DNA of 64,000 nt, from assembly GCF_023017165.1 (NCBI RefSeq), contig NZ_JALKBW010000001.1, forward strand, positions 1,922,001 to 1,986,000, written 5' to 3'. The translations under genes and the position numbers were made by a program. Below are positions 23,400 through 33,768 of the stretch, piece after piece; the first letter of the stretch is position 1, and every line of letters starts with the position of its first letter. The notes under the pieces are model-generated. The model saw nothing but the letters and a program-made list of their open reading frames with translations, searched no databases and had not been told where the DNA came from. This stretch comes from Gordonia alkaliphila (GTDB lineage Bacteria > Actinomycetota > Actinomycetes > Mycobacteriales > Mycobacteriaceae).

Positions 23400-24986
23400 T
23401 CAGGCTGCGTCGGACGACTCCACGATCGGCTCGGCCTCGATCACTTCGCGCGGGGCGAACCAGCCGAGGAAGACTCCGCCGGCGATCAGGATGGAGCCGA
23501 GGACCAGGCAGGCCTGCTGCATCGGCGGGATGAAGGCCTGCTCGGAGCCCAGCCGGATCATCTCGGCCAGCTGGGCTGCGCCCGGCGGCAGCTGGTTGGC
23601 CACCTCGACGGCACCCGCGAGGGATCGGGTGATCGCGTCGGCGGCCTGGTCGGCGGCGGCGGGGTCGCCGAACGCGGCGAGCTGGTCGCGTGCGGCGGAG
23701 GCGGTGGGGCCGATCCGGTCGGAGTACCCGGCGGCCATCAGGCTGCCCGCCAAAGCGATGCCGATGGCGGCACCGAGCTCTCGGGCGGTGTCGTTCACGG
23801 CGGAGCCGACGCCCTGGTTCTCCAACGGGGTGTTGGACATGATCGCGGTGGTCGACGGCGCCGTCGCCAAGCCGATGCCCACGGCGCAGACCGCGAGCAT
23901 GATCGCGAGCTTCCAGTACTCGTCGGGATCGAAGATGCCGATGGCCAGAATGCCGAGGCCGGCGCACGCGATACCGGCGGCCAGGACGATCCGAAGCGAG
24001 TGGAAGCGGACGGCCACCCAGTTGCCCAGCAGTGCGAAGACGCCGACGCCGACCACCATCGGCACCAGGGCGAAGGCCGACTTGAGCGGCGAGTAGCCGA
24101 ACACCAGCTGCAGTAGCAGCAGGATCAGGTAGAAGACGCCGAACGAGGCGAAGAACTGCAGCGCCACCGACAGGGAGCCGGAGGCGAAGGCGCGATTGCG
24201 GAACAGTCGGACGTCGAGCAGTGGCGAAGTGCGCCGCAGCTCGATCGCCACGAAGGCGACGCCGAGGACCAGGCCGCCGATCAGCGTGACCAGGATCAGC
24301 GGATCGGACCAGCCGCGGGTCGGCGCCTCGAGGAGGCCGAACACCACGCCGGCCACCGCGAGCATCGAGGTCACCGAACCGAGGATGTCGAAGGCGCCGG
24401 GATCGTCGTCCTTGGAACTGCCGATGGTGACGGTGAGGAGGAGTGTGGCCAGCGCCGACACCGCGAAGGTGACGAACACCGAATGCCAGCTGAAGAACTC
24501 CAGCAGCACGCCGGTCACGAAGAAGCCCATGATCGCGCCGACGCCGGCCACGGCCGCCCAGATACTGACGCCGATGGCGCGCTGTTCGCGCGGAACGCCC
24601 GCGGTGATCAGCGACAGCGTGGTCGGCATGATCAGCGCGGCGCCGATGCCGGCGAGGAAGCGGGTGGCGATGAGTTCACCGGGCGTGTTCACCCAGATGG
24701 CGGCCAGCGAGGCGATGCCGAAGATCACCAGGCCGACCATGAGGACACCGCGGCGCCCGAGGCGGTCGCCGATGGCGCCGGCCGGGAGCAGCAGGGCGGC
24801 CAGGATCAGCGTGTAGCCGTCGATGATCCAGGTCATCTGGGAGGACGAGGCCTCGAGATCGAGCGCGATGCCCGGCAACGCGGTGTTCAGGGCCGCCATG
24901 GCGGCGACCACCAAGCTCACCGCCATGCAGGCGACCAGAATCAGCCAGATGGTGCGGAAACTCCATCCGACACGCACACCGCTCAT
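23400..24986 (-). CDS. MFS multidrug-type exporter (DHA2, 14 TM)
   Basis: A ~528-residue membrane protein of the drug:H+ antiporter-2 (EmrB/QacA) family. The opening segment carries MAALNTALPGIALDLEASSS. The loop motif GDRLGRRGVLMVGLVIFGIA is between TM2 and TM3, and TM5 motif C appears as GVGAIMGFFVTGVLLEF. A long C-terminal pair of segments follows. It likely exports hydrophobic compounds; the substrate is unknown. I prefer the ATG at 24986 with GGGGGT upstream over a TTG nine bases earlier. There is no TetR or MarR regulator beside it. A small membrane-protein gene diverges from it. Confidence 0.88.
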   Translation of the reverse strand: MSGVRVGWSFRTIWLILVACMAVSLVVAAMAALNTALPGIALDLEASSSQMTWIIDGYTLILAALLLPAGAIGDRLGRRGVLMVGLVIFGIASLAAIWVNTPGELIATRFLAGIGAALIMPTTLSLITAGVPREQRAIGVSIWAAVAGVGAIMGFFVTGVLLEFFSWHSVFVTFAVSALATLLLTVTIGSSKDDDPGAFDILGSVTSMLAVAGVVFGLLEAPTRGWSDPLILVTLIGGLVLGVAFVAIELRRTSPLLDVRLFRNRAFASGSLSVALQFFASFGVFYLILLLLQLVFGYSPLKSAFALVPMVVGVGVFALLGNWVAVRFHSLRIVLAAGIACAGLGILAIGIFDPDEYWKLAIMLAVCAVGIGLATAPSTTAIMSNTPLENQGVGSAVNDTARELGAAIGIALAGSLMAAGYSDRIGPTASAARDQLAAFGDPAAADQAADAITRSLAGAVEVANQLPPGAAQLAEMIRLGSEQAFIPPMQQACLVLGSILIAGGVFLGWFAPREVIEAEPIVESSDAA

Positions 24987-25060
24987 CACACGCAACCCCC
25001 GTAACTTGTGTCACAGTGGTCACACGGACATGGTCCGCCTCCCACTGAAAGTGAATCGTC

Positions 25061-25207
25061 ATGGCTTCTCACCACGTGGCACCCACACGCGTCTCGGTCA
25101 CCGACCTGTCCCGTACGGGGTTGCACGTCTGGCGCGTGCTGGCCCTGCTGGCGGTGCTGGCAGGCGTCCTAGCGCTGATTCTGATCATTCTCACCTCAGC
25201 CGCCTGA
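25061..25207 (+). CDS. Small single-span membrane protein (48 aa)
   Basis: A 48-residue frame from ATG 25061 to TGA 25207. The first ~22 residues are hydrophilic (MASHHVAPTRVSVTDLSRTG). They are followed by one strong hydrophobic helix (VWRVLALLAVLAGVLALILI) and a short tail. The clear soluble-then-membrane pattern and typical high-GC codons argue for a real gene. The ribosome site is weak (GAAAGTG). It diverges from the MFS exporter across 74 bp, and its stop is 20 bp from the convergent DUF6918-like gene. Function unknown. Confidence 0.5.
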   Translation: MASHHVAPTRVSVTDLSRTGLHVWRVLALLAVLAGVLALILIILTSAA

Positions 25208-25226
25208 CGCCTGCCGCACCCGTCGC

Positions 25227-25655
25227 TCAGGCGGCGTAGCGCTCGATGACGTCGCCGACCGGCACCAGTGCCTCGGCCACGTAGCCCTTGGCCTTGCCGC
25301 GCAGGCTCGCGTAGGCCTTGGCCAACGGCTTCGGCGCGCTCTCGGCCTGGCGATCGGTCACCGCGAGCAGCGCTTCGGTGGCCGAGGCCTCGTTGGCGGC
25401 CAGGTGGGCGCCGAACGAGGTGCCTGCCGGACGCGAATCCCACAGCGGCGCAAGGCCGTCCAGGAAGTCCGGCAGCATCGAGGAGGTGGCCTTGACCACG
25501 ACGCCCGGCTTGAACTTGTTCGCCGCGGCGTAGGCCGCCTTCACCGCGGTCCCGGACAGCCCGGACTGCGCCTTCACCTGCTGCTCGATCACCTCCGCCA
25601 GATCGACGGCCAGCGCGTCGCGCTGAGTGAGCAGGGGAGCAAGGGAAGTCGCCAT
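25227..25655 (-). CDS. Conserved hypothetical protein, DUF6918-like
   Basis: A 142-residue, Ala-rich, largely helical cytosolic protein. It begins ATSLAPLLTQRDALAVDLAE and contains KPGVVVKATSSMLPDFLDGL in the middle. I associate it with the DUF6918 family of actinobacteria; no function is known. It has its own ribosome site and is 35 bp downstream of chsH3 on the same strand. It could be the last gene of the kstD operon, but nothing in it suggests steroid chemistry. Confidence 0.65.
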   Translation of the reverse strand: MATSLAPLLTQRDALAVDLAEVIEQQVKAQSGLSGTAVKAAYAAANKFKPGVVVKATSSMLPDFLDGLAPLWDSRPAGTSFGAHLAANEASATEALLAVTDRQAESAPKPLAKAYASLRGKAKGYVAEALVPVGDVIERYAA

Positions 25656-25690
25656 GGGGCAGCCTCTTTCTGAAAAGAACGCGGAACGGA

Positions 25691-26554
25691 TCAGTGACTG
25701 CGGGTCAGGACCACGTTGCCCAGGGCGGGCGCGTCGTCGCGCTCGGCGACGACCGCGGTCACCAGCAGTCGGTCCTCATCTTCCCAGGCGCGGATCTTGA
25801 GCGTCTCGCCGGGGAAGACGACCCCCGCGAAGCTCGCGCCGTAGCCGGCCACCGCGGTGGTGTCCCCGCCCAGCACTTCGTCGACCAACGTGCGGCAGAC
25901 GGTGCCGAAAGTGCACAGACCGTGCAGGATCGGCCGCGGGAAACCCGCGCCCGCGGCGAACGCCGGATCGGAGTGCAGTGGATTGCGGTCACCGCATAGG
26001 CGGTACAGCAGGGCCTGCTGCGGCAGCGTCGGTGCCAGCAGTTCGTGGTCGGGAGCGCGGTCGGGCAGCGCGAGGCGGGTCGACGATCCGCGCTCGCCGC
26101 CGAAGCCGCCCTCGCCCTTGGCGAAGATCGAACTGCGTGCGGTCCACAGCGGATTGCCGGCCTCGTCGACCGTCTCCGACTCCTGGATGATGACGGCGGC
26201 CGAACCCTTGTCCTGCACCTCGGCGATGCGGGTGCGGGTGGTGGCGGTGCCGGACGCCGGCAGCGGCCGGTGCACGGTCACCTCCTGGCTGCCGTGCACC
26301 ACCTTCGCGAGGTCGATGTCGACGCCCGGGAACGACACCTTCGGGGCCTCGGTGGCCAGGAAGGTGGCCGCGACCGTGGCGAACGTCGGCAGCGTCTTGG
26401 GCGCGGCGTCGTCGATGTACTGCAGCCCGGTCGGATCCATCGGATCGTGGGCGGCGCCGACGGCGAGGTTGTACAGCGCCACCTCGCGCGGGGTCCAGGA
26501 GAAGGTCGTCGCGCCGAGGTCGGCGCCGACGGCGACAGTGGGATCGATCGGCAT
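25691..26554 (-). CDS. chsH3: Two-domain MaoC-type enoyl-CoA hydratase (ChsH3/Hsd4B-like)
   Basis: A 287-residue double hot-dog protein of the hydratase-2/peroxisomal MFE-2 type. The C-terminal half carries the active-site motif YRLCGDRNPLHSDPAFAAGA (Asp and His of D-x4-H), followed by GFPRPILHGLCTFGT. In M. tuberculosis the neighbour of kstD, Rv3538, has the same size and order; it is called ChsH3, or Hsd4B in rhodococci. It probably hydrates the 24-enoyl-CoA in the first side-chain beta-oxidation cycle. The start lies 3 bp after the kstD stop, so the two are one operon under the KstR boxes upstream of kstD. Confidence 0.85.
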   Translation of the reverse strand: MPIDPTVAVGADLGATTFSWTPREVALYNLAVGAAHDPMDPTGLQYIDDAAPKTLPTFATVAATFLATEAPKVSFPGVDIDLAKVVHGSQEVTVHRPLPASGTATTRTRIAEVQDKGSAAVIIQESETVDEAGNPLWTARSSIFAKGEGGFGGERGSSTRLALPDRAPDHELLAPTLPQQALLYRLCGDRNPLHSDPAFAAGAGFPRPILHGLCTFGTVCRTLVDEVLGGDTTAVAGYGASFAGVVFPGETLKIRAWEDEDRLLVTAVVAERDDAPALGNVVLTRSH

Positions 26555-26557
26555 GGC

Positions 26558-28270
26558 TCAGACTCCTGCGGGCTGGTCGGTGGTCGACTTGGCCTTGGCG
26601 GCGGCGTCGATTGCGGCGAGGTAACCGAAGACCATGGCCGGGCCGATGGTGGCGCCGGGGCCGGCGTAGGTGTGACCCATCACCGGGGCGCTGGTGTTGC
26701 CCGAGGCGTAGAGGCCGTCGATCACGCTGCCGTCGGCGCGCAGTGCGCGACCGGTGGCGTCGGTGGTGATGCCGCCCTTGGTGCCGAGGTCGCCGGGGAC
26801 CATCTTGATGGCGTAGAACGGGGCCTTGTCGACCACGCCGAGGTTCGGGTTCGGCTTGTTGGTCGGGTCGCCGTAGTAGTTGTCGTAGCCGCTCTTGCCG
26901 CGGTGGAAGTCGGTGTCGTCACCGGTGCGGGCGAAGCCGTTGAAGCGCTCGGTGGTGGCCAGCAGCGCGTCGACCGGCAGTCCGGTCTGCTCGGCCAGCT
27001 CGGCGATGGTGTTCGCCTTGACCACGACGCCGGACTTGAGCCAGCTCTTCGGCAGCGGCTGGCGGGCCGGGATGCCGGCGAAGAGGTAGCGGTTGCGGCA
27101 GCGCTGATCCATGATCATCCACGCCGGGATGTTCTTGCCCGGGCCCTCGCCCTGACCGAAGTCGCCGCCGTACATCTGGTGCGCGGCCTCGACGTAGGGG
27201 AGCGACTCGTTCATGAAGCGCTCGCCGCGCTCGTTCACCATGAAGGTGCCCGGCACGTTGCGCTCGGACAGTGCGAACCACGGGCCCTTGGGCAGCGGGA
27301 TGGTGGGACCCCACCAGGCGTCGTCCATCATCGCGACGCCGGCGCCGGCCTTCATACCGGCGACGATGCCGTCACCGGTGTTCGACGGCGCACCGGTGGT
27401 CCACTCGGTGCCGATCGGCGCGCGCTGGTACTCGGCGCGCATCTCGCCGTTGTGCTCGAAGCCGCCGCTGCCCAGGATCACGCCGTAGCGTGCGCGGATC
27501 TCGATCGGCTGGTCGTCGCGGGTGGCCTTGACGCCCACCACCTTGCCGTCTTCGATGATCAGGTCGGTCATCGGCGTGCTCAGGCGGATGTCGACGCCGG
27601 CCTGGCGGCAGCCGATCAGCAGTTCGGCGGCCAGCGCCGCGCCCATGGCGATCATCTTCTTGTTGCGCGACTTGGCCCAGGTGAAGCGGCCGGCGACCTT
27701 GGCCATCTTGGCGATGCCGCGCCAGTGGCGCATGCCGACGTTCATCCACTTGTAGTCGCTCTGCAGGACCACCATGTTCAGCGGCGCCTTGGTGTACTGC
27801 GGGTGCAGGGTGGCCAGGTCGTCGCCCAGACGGCGGGCGTCGAACGGCTTCGGCTCCACCGAACGGCCGCCGACGCGACCGCCCGGAGCCTCCGGGTAGT
27901 AGTCCGAGTAGCCCTTGACCCACTCCAGCTCGAGGGGAGACTTGGACATCAGGTAGTCCAGTGCCTCGGGGCCGCGGTCGATGTAGGTGTCGATGTTCTC
28001 GGCGGGCGCGTGCGGGCCGATGATCGCGTGCACGTACTTGCGTGCTTCGTCGACGGTGTCGGTCACGCCGTCGCGTCGCAGCACCGAGTTGTTCGGGATC
28101 CACACACCGCCGCCGGAGCGGGAGGTGGAGCCGCCCCAGTAGGGCGACTTCTCGATGAGGACGGTCTCGAGGCCCTTGGTGGCCGCGGTGAGTGCGGCGG
28201 CGAGGCCGGCACCACCGGCGCCGACCACTACGACGTCGACGGTTTCGCTGGGAATAGCTGCTTGCGCCAT
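26558..28270 (-). CDS. kstD: 3-Ketosteroid delta-1-dehydrogenase KstD
   Basis: A 570-residue flavoprotein. The Rossmann motif GAGGAG is at residues 17-22. The FAD-binding core includes EKSPYWGGSTSRSGGGVWIP. The catalytic C-terminal part has the Tyr-rich YDNYYGDP segment, and PGDLGTKGGITTDATGRALR precedes a terminal GPGATIGPAM. It introduces the C1-C2 double bond into ring A of 3-ketosteroids. With 9-alpha-hydroxylation by KshA this triggers ring B opening. The start at 28270 has AGGAGGG; an upstream in-frame extension lies over the operators. Two KstR-like boxes are 45-87 bp upstream. It is cotranscribed with chsH3. Confidence 0.95.
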   Translation of the reverse strand: MAQAAIPSETVDVVVVGAGGAGLAAALTAATKGLETVLIEKSPYWGGSTSRSGGGVWIPNNSVLRRDGVTDTVDEARKYVHAIIGPHAPAENIDTYIDRGPEALDYLMSKSPLELEWVKGYSDYYPEAPGGRVGGRSVEPKPFDARRLGDDLATLHPQYTKAPLNMVVLQSDYKWMNVGMRHWRGIAKMAKVAGRFTWAKSRNKKMIAMGAALAAELLIGCRQAGVDIRLSTPMTDLIIEDGKVVGVKATRDDQPIEIRARYGVILGSGGFEHNGEMRAEYQRAPIGTEWTTGAPSNTGDGIVAGMKAGAGVAMMDDAWWGPTIPLPKGPWFALSERNVPGTFMVNERGERFMNESLPYVEAAHQMYGGDFGQGEGPGKNIPAWMIMDQRCRNRYLFAGIPARQPLPKSWLKSGVVVKANTIAELAEQTGLPVDALLATTERFNGFARTGDDTDFHRGKSGYDNYYGDPTNKPNPNLGVVDKAPFYAIKMVPGDLGTKGGITTDATGRALRADGSVIDGLYASGNTSAPVMGHTYAGPGATIGPAMVFGYLAAIDAAAKAKSTTDQPAGV

Positions 28271-28314
28271 CGGTTTCCCTCCTGGGAGCGGCGGAAACGC
28301 CGCCACTGAAGAAC

Positions 28315-28328
28315 TAGAACACGTTTCA
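28315..28328. promoter_or_regulatory. KstR-type operator upstream of kstD (proximal)
   Basis: TAGAACACGTTTCA fits the KstR motif TnnAACnnGTTnnA at every defined position. It is 45 bp upstream of the kstD start and should mediate repression relieved by steroid CoA thioesters. Confidence 0.75.
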
Positions 28329-28343
28329 GTAGAGAGAGTAAAC

Positions 28344-28357
28344 GAGAACATGTTCCA
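28344..28357. promoter_or_regulatory. KstR-type operator upstream of kstD (distal)
   Basis: GAGAACATGTTCCA matches the KstR motif except for the first base (G for T). It is spaced 29 bp start-to-start from the proximal box, giving two operators in front of the kstD-chsH3 unit. Confidence 0.6.
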
Positions 28358-28400
28358 GGGGTAGCCGGGGTGTGCCCGAACCGCCCGCCCCCCGCACTTC

Positions 28401-28462
28401 GCGACCCTGTTTGCGGGTCGCCGCGCGGCTCCGGATCGACTCGGCGAGGGGTCGCGACACGG
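28401..28462. repeat. Dispersed palindromic repeat, copy 1
   Basis: An imperfect palindromic element running from GCGACCCTGTT through a central GGCTCCG to GGGTCGCGACACGG. The same landmarks in the same order and spacing recur at 48470-48534. This copy is immediately downstream of the VOC gene. It resembles a REP-like intergenic repeat. Confidence 0.6.
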
Positions 28463-28486
28463 GGAGGGCGGGGTGGCGGGGTGGGG

Positions 28487-29263
28487 TTACATGTCGGCGG
28501 GCGGGTGGCCGAGGCAGATCATCGCGCCGAGCGGGTCGGTGATGGTGGCGAGGGTGCCCCAGGGGGTGGTCTCCGGCTCCATCGCGCAGGCGCCGCCGAG
28601 TTCGACGGCCTGGGCGACGGTCGCGGCGACGTCGTCGACGGTGATGTACACACGCCAGTGCGACGGGACCTCCGCGGGCAGCATGCCGGTCGCGTCCATC
28701 AGCGCCGCGTAAGCGGTCTCGCCGTAGAACAGCTGCGTGTAGTTGCCGGGCGCGCCGGGTACCAGTTCGGGCCGGGCGCCGAAGACCACCTCGTAGAACG
28801 CGGTGGCGGCGGGCTGATGCAGGCTCAGGCACTCGAACCAGTACGGCGCACCGTGCACGCCCCACTCGGCGAAGCCGGTGTGCGCGGCCGACTGCCAGTA
28901 GCCGATCATCGCGCCGGCCGGGTCGATCGCGTAGGCCATGGTGCCCAGGTCGCCGACGGGCATCGGCGGGAACACCTCGGTGCCGCCGTTCTCGACCACC
29001 TTGACCTGGGTGGCGAAGGCGTCGTCGGTGCGCAGATAGACAGACCAGATGTCCGACGGCCCGCCGGCCTCGGCCAGGTGCGGATGCATGCCCGCGACCC
29101 GTCGACCGCCGAGGGTGAAGTTCTGGTAGCCGGCGAATTCGGCGTTGGGCTCCTCGGACTCCCAGCCGAAGAGGGCGCCGTAGAACTCCGCGGCGCGCGC
29201 GGGGTCGGAACTGACGAGGTCGAACCAGACGGGAGCGCCCAGCGGGGCGGAGTATTCGGTCAT
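28487..29263 (-). CDS. Two-domain VOC (glyoxalase/dioxygenase superfamily) protein
   Basis: A 258-residue protein made of two vicinal-oxygen-chelate modules. The first begins GAPVWFDLVSSDPARAAEFY and the second GAPYWFECLSLHQPAATAFY. This is the antibiotic-resistance/lactoylglutathione-lyase-like group (CFP-30B type). Several conserved His/Glu positions of true glyoxalase I are not evident, so substrate and metal use are unknown. It lies between the kshA operon terminator and the KstR boxes of kstD, and has no box of its own, so membership in the steroid pathway is uncertain. Confidence 0.85.
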   Translation of the reverse strand: MTEYSAPLGAPVWFDLVSSDPARAAEFYGALFGWESEEPNAEFAGYQNFTLGGRRVAGMHPHLAEAGGPSDIWSVYLRTDDAFATQVKVVENGGTEVFPPMPVGDLGTMAYAIDPAGAMIGYWQSAAHTGFAEWGVHGAPYWFECLSLHQPAATAFYEVVFGARPELVPGAPGNYTQLFYGETAYAALMDATGMLPAEVPSHWRVYITVDDVAATVAQAVELGGACAMEPETTPWGTLATITDPLGAMICLGHPPADM

Positions 29264-29330
29264 GCGTCGATTCTGCTCCGCGGTACCGACGAGCGGAACC
29301 GTTCGGGTCCGAAAACCCGGCCCCGAAAGC

Positions 29331-29365
29331 AACGACGACGCGCCCGGTTCGGGCGCGTCGTCGTT
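29331..29365. terminator. Strong 15-bp hairpin terminator of the kshA operon
   Basis: A perfect 15-bp stem (AACGACGACGCGCCC and its complement) with a GGTTC loop lies 36 bp beyond the stop of the minus-strand CxxC gene. It separates the kshA unit from the VOC gene. Confidence 0.75.
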
Positions 29366-29400
29366 GTTCTCAACGTGTGAGATGGGTCACCGCTAACGGC

Positions 29401-29772
29401 TCACCAGTAGCCGTCCGGATCGACGTCGGGCGACTCGCGGGGCACCAGCCCCTCGGCGACGCCGTGGTCGATCGACGCCGACAGCCGCGGGCAGGTCGGC
29501 AGCAGTGCAGCATTGCCGCCCTCGGCGCGGATCGCGGAGATCTCGTGGCAGGCATCGAGCGCGTCGTCGTTCCACTGCACGCTCGTGTGGTGCGGACTGG
29601 TCTTCTTGACCAGCACGTTCGCGTGACACGTGCGGCATTCGATCGGCGACATGCCGCCGCGCAGGTAGTGCTTCCGATCCCGCGCGGTGGCTGCCGCGAT
29701 CGCGGCCAGGCGCTCCGGATCATCCGTGTAATCCGGAGCCTTCGCCCAGCCCGTTCCGCTGACCGTCGACAT
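29401..29772 (-). CDS. Conserved CxxC protein coupled to kshA (Rv3527-like)
   Basis: A 123-residue hypothetical protein. Its most conserved-looking part is ECRTCHANVLVKKTSPHHTS, followed ~20 residues later by ACHE. The Cys-x2-Cys, two His and third Cys could bind zinc or an Fe-S cluster. There is no signal peptide. The ATG overlaps the kshA stop by one base (TGATG), so it is made together with the Rieske oxygenase. M. tuberculosis has an uncharacterised gene (Rv3527) directly after kshA, which I take as the counterpart. A role in KshA assembly or electron transfer is only a guess from coupling. Confidence 0.7.
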   Translation of the reverse strand: MSTVSGTGWAKAPDYTDDPERLAAIAAATARDRKHYLRGGMSPIECRTCHANVLVKKTSPHHTSVQWNDDALDACHEISAIRAEGGNAALLPTCPRLSASIDHGVAEGLVPRESPDVDPDGYW

Positions 29773-30950
29773 CAGACCGACGTGTTCTCGGGCTGCTGCG
29801 CCGCCGCTGCTTCCTCGGCGGCCTTCTCCTCGGCCTGAATACGCAGGTTCTCCTGCACCTCGATGTTCCAGTTCTCCAGCGCCTTGGCGGTGTCGATCTC
29901 GTACTCGAAGCGGTCGGTCATCTCGTCGGTGATGTCGTCGACGTCGACGTAGAACTGCTCGTACCAGCGACGCAGCTGGTAGACCGGGCCGTCCTCCTCC
30001 ACCAGCAGCGGGTTGTCGATGCGGGTCTTGTGCTTCCAGATCTCGACGTCCTGCAGGAAGCCCAGCTCGATGCCCGCGGAGATCTTCTTCGACATCTTGT
30101 CGGCCTGCTCGGGAGTGAGGCCCTCGGGGATCTTGGCCATGACGCCGAACATGAGGACGAAGGAGTTCTCATCGATCGGGTAGTGGCAGTTGGTGAGGAT
30201 GGTCTCGACCGCGTAGCCGCCGTAGTACTGCACCATCGGGTTCAGCATGTACGAGGGGCCGTAGTACGCGGCGATCGACTCCAGGCGGGTGTCACCGTAG
30301 GCAGACGAGATCGCGATGTCGGGGCGACCGTGGCTGTTCATGTACTGCGCCGCGGTCTCGCCCTCGAAGACGTTCTTGAAGTAGTCCGGCAGGGCGTAGT
30401 GCACGTAGAAGAAGTGCGCCATGTCGACCACGTTGTCGATGATCTCGCGGCAGTTGGAGCCCTCGATGACCAGCGTGTTCCAGGTCCACCCGGTCCACTG
30501 ATCGGTGCCGAACTCCTCGAGTTCGGGGATGATCACCTGCTCCGGCGGCGGGTTGCCCTCCGGATCGTTGTAGATGAAGACCTGGCCGTTGCGCTGCATC
30601 GTGGGCCAGGTGCGGGTCTTGGCCAGCTTCGGGTTGCGCTTGGCGTACGGCACGCCGGCGCAGCGGCCCTTGCCGTTCCACTGCCACCCGTGGAACGGGC
30701 AGGCGATGTTGTCGCCGCGGACCTTGCCCTGGCCGAGGTCGGCGCCCATGTGGCGGCAGAAGGCGTCGAGTGCCTTCACCTCGCCCTTGGTGTCCGCCCA
30801 GACCACCAGCTTGGTGCCGAAGATCTCCAGGGAGTGGGGCTTGCCGTCGGTGTACTCGTCCACCAGGCCGATGCAGTGCCAACCGCGGGCAAAACGGCTC
30901 GGCGGAGTGCCGGTGTCAATTTCTCGTACTGCGGTATCGTTCGTCGTCAT
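29772..30950 (-). CDS. kshA: 3-Ketosteroid 9-alpha-hydroxylase oxygenase KshA
   Basis: A 392-residue Rieske non-heme iron oxygenase. The Rieske [2Fe-2S] ligands are Cys65, His67, Cys84 and His87 (CRHMGADLGQGKVRGDNIAC then PFHGW). The mononuclear iron motif is DNVVDMAHFFYVHYALPDYF, with His179 and His184; a distal Asp completes the triad in the family. KshA, with reductase KshB, 9-alpha-hydroxylates androstadienedione. With KstD this causes spontaneous opening of ring B. No kshB is visible here. It is transcribed leftward with the CxxC gene and diverges from hsaA across a region with two KstR boxes. Confidence 0.96.
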   Translation of the reverse strand: MTTNDTAVREIDTGTPPSRFARGWHCIGLVDEYTDGKPHSLEIFGTKLVVWADTKGEVKALDAFCRHMGADLGQGKVRGDNIACPFHGWQWNGKGRCAGVPYAKRNPKLAKTRTWPTMQRNGQVFIYNDPEGNPPPEQVIIPELEEFGTDQWTGWTWNTLVIEGSNCREIIDNVVDMAHFFYVHYALPDYFKNVFEGETAAQYMNSHGRPDIAISSAYGDTRLESIAAYYGPSYMLNPMVQYYGGYAVETILTNCHYPIDENSFVLMFGVMAKIPEGLTPEQADKMSKKISAGIELGFLQDVEIWKHKTRIDNPLLVEEDGPVYQLRRWYEQFYVDVDDITDEMTDRFEYEIDTAKALENWNIEVQENLRIQAEEKAAEEAAAAQQPENTSV

Positions 30951-30984
30951 CGCAGGTCGCCTTCCTTTAACAGCTCTTGCTGAC

Positions 30985-31035
30985 CCAATATTAGAACATG
31001 TTTCAAAACAGAATGAGAACGTGTTCTAATATTGG
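30985..31035. promoter_or_regulatory. Divergent operator region kshA/hsaA with large inverted repeat and two KstR boxes
   Basis: The arms CCAATATTAGAACA (30985-30998) and TGTTCTAATATTGG (31022-31035) are a perfect 14-bp inverted repeat. KstR-like boxes sit at 30992-31005 (TAGAACATGTTTCA, full match to TnnAACnnGTTnnA) and 31015-31028 (GAGAACGTGTTCTA, one mismatch). The region is 35 bp from kshA and 38 bp from hsaA, so repressors here would control both units symmetrically. Confidence 0.75.
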
Positions 31036-31072
31036 AGTCGAAGACCCAAGTAGCAACGAGATTGGAGCGGTC

Positions 31073-33186
<2,114 letters not shown>

Positions 33187-33192
33187 GTCGCC

Positions 33193-33768
33193 ATGGCGCC
33201 GCTCTCGCCGTACGGCACGCAGGAGTTCGACACCCGGCAGTTCCGCACCGCCCTGGGGCAGTTCTGCTCCGGAATCACCATCATCACCTCGATGGGCGAC
33301 GATGACCGACCGGTGGGCTTCGCCTGCCAGTCGTTCACCGCGCTCTCGCTGGATCCGCCGCTGGTGATCTTCTGCCCGCAGAAGACGTCGCGGACCTGGC
33401 CTGCGATGGAGGCGCGGGGGTCGTTCTGCGTGAACGTCCTCGCTCACCGTCAGCAGGAGGTGAGTGCCAAGTTCGGTGCTCCCGGCGACAACAAGTTCGC
33501 CGGGGTCGACTGGGACCCGTCTCCGCTCGGGCTTCCGGTGATCCGGCACAGCCTGACCTGGGTGGAGTGCACCGTGGAGAACGTGCTCGACGGCGGCGAT
33601 CACTACATCGTCGTCGGACGGGCGCAGACTCTCGGTGAGGTCCTGCAGGACAAGCCGCTGCTGTTCTACCGCGGCGGTTACCTGTCGACCGAACACCCGC
33701 GGGTCACCCCGGCCTCGAATCAGCTCGACGATCTGATCACGTGGTCCGGCGGCGACGAATGGCTCTAG
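33193..33768 (+). CDS. hsaB: Flavin reductase component HsaB
   Basis: A 191-residue flavin reductase-like split-barrel protein. The sequence FRTALGQFCSGITIITSMGD is typical of the two-component monooxygenase reductase family. CQSFTALSLDPPLVIFCPQK and a GDHYIVVGRA segment near the end complete it. It supplies reduced flavin to HsaA at the expense of NADH. It lies 6 bp after hsaC. Its stop overlaps the next gene by about 10 bp. Confidence 0.92.
   Translation: MAPLSPYGTQEFDTRQFRTALGQFCSGITIITSMGDDDRPVGFACQSFTALSLDPPLVIFCPQKTSRTWPAMEARGSFCVNVLAHRQQEVSAKFGAPGDNKFAGVDWDPSPLGLPVIRHSLTWVECTVENVLDGGDHYIVVGRAQTLGEVLQDKPLLFYRGGYLSTEHPRVTPASNQLDDLITWSGGDEWL

Noticed and set aside
26045..28309. 754-residue plus-strand frame opposite chsH3 and kstD
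   Set aside because: Antisense shadow of two clearly recognised genes; no motifs or plausible start.
29601..29650. CRTCH in the kshA-coupled protein read as a cytochrome c heme site
   Set aside because: The protein has no signal peptide, and c-type heme attachment occurs outside the cytoplasm. Metal or cluster binding is more plausible.
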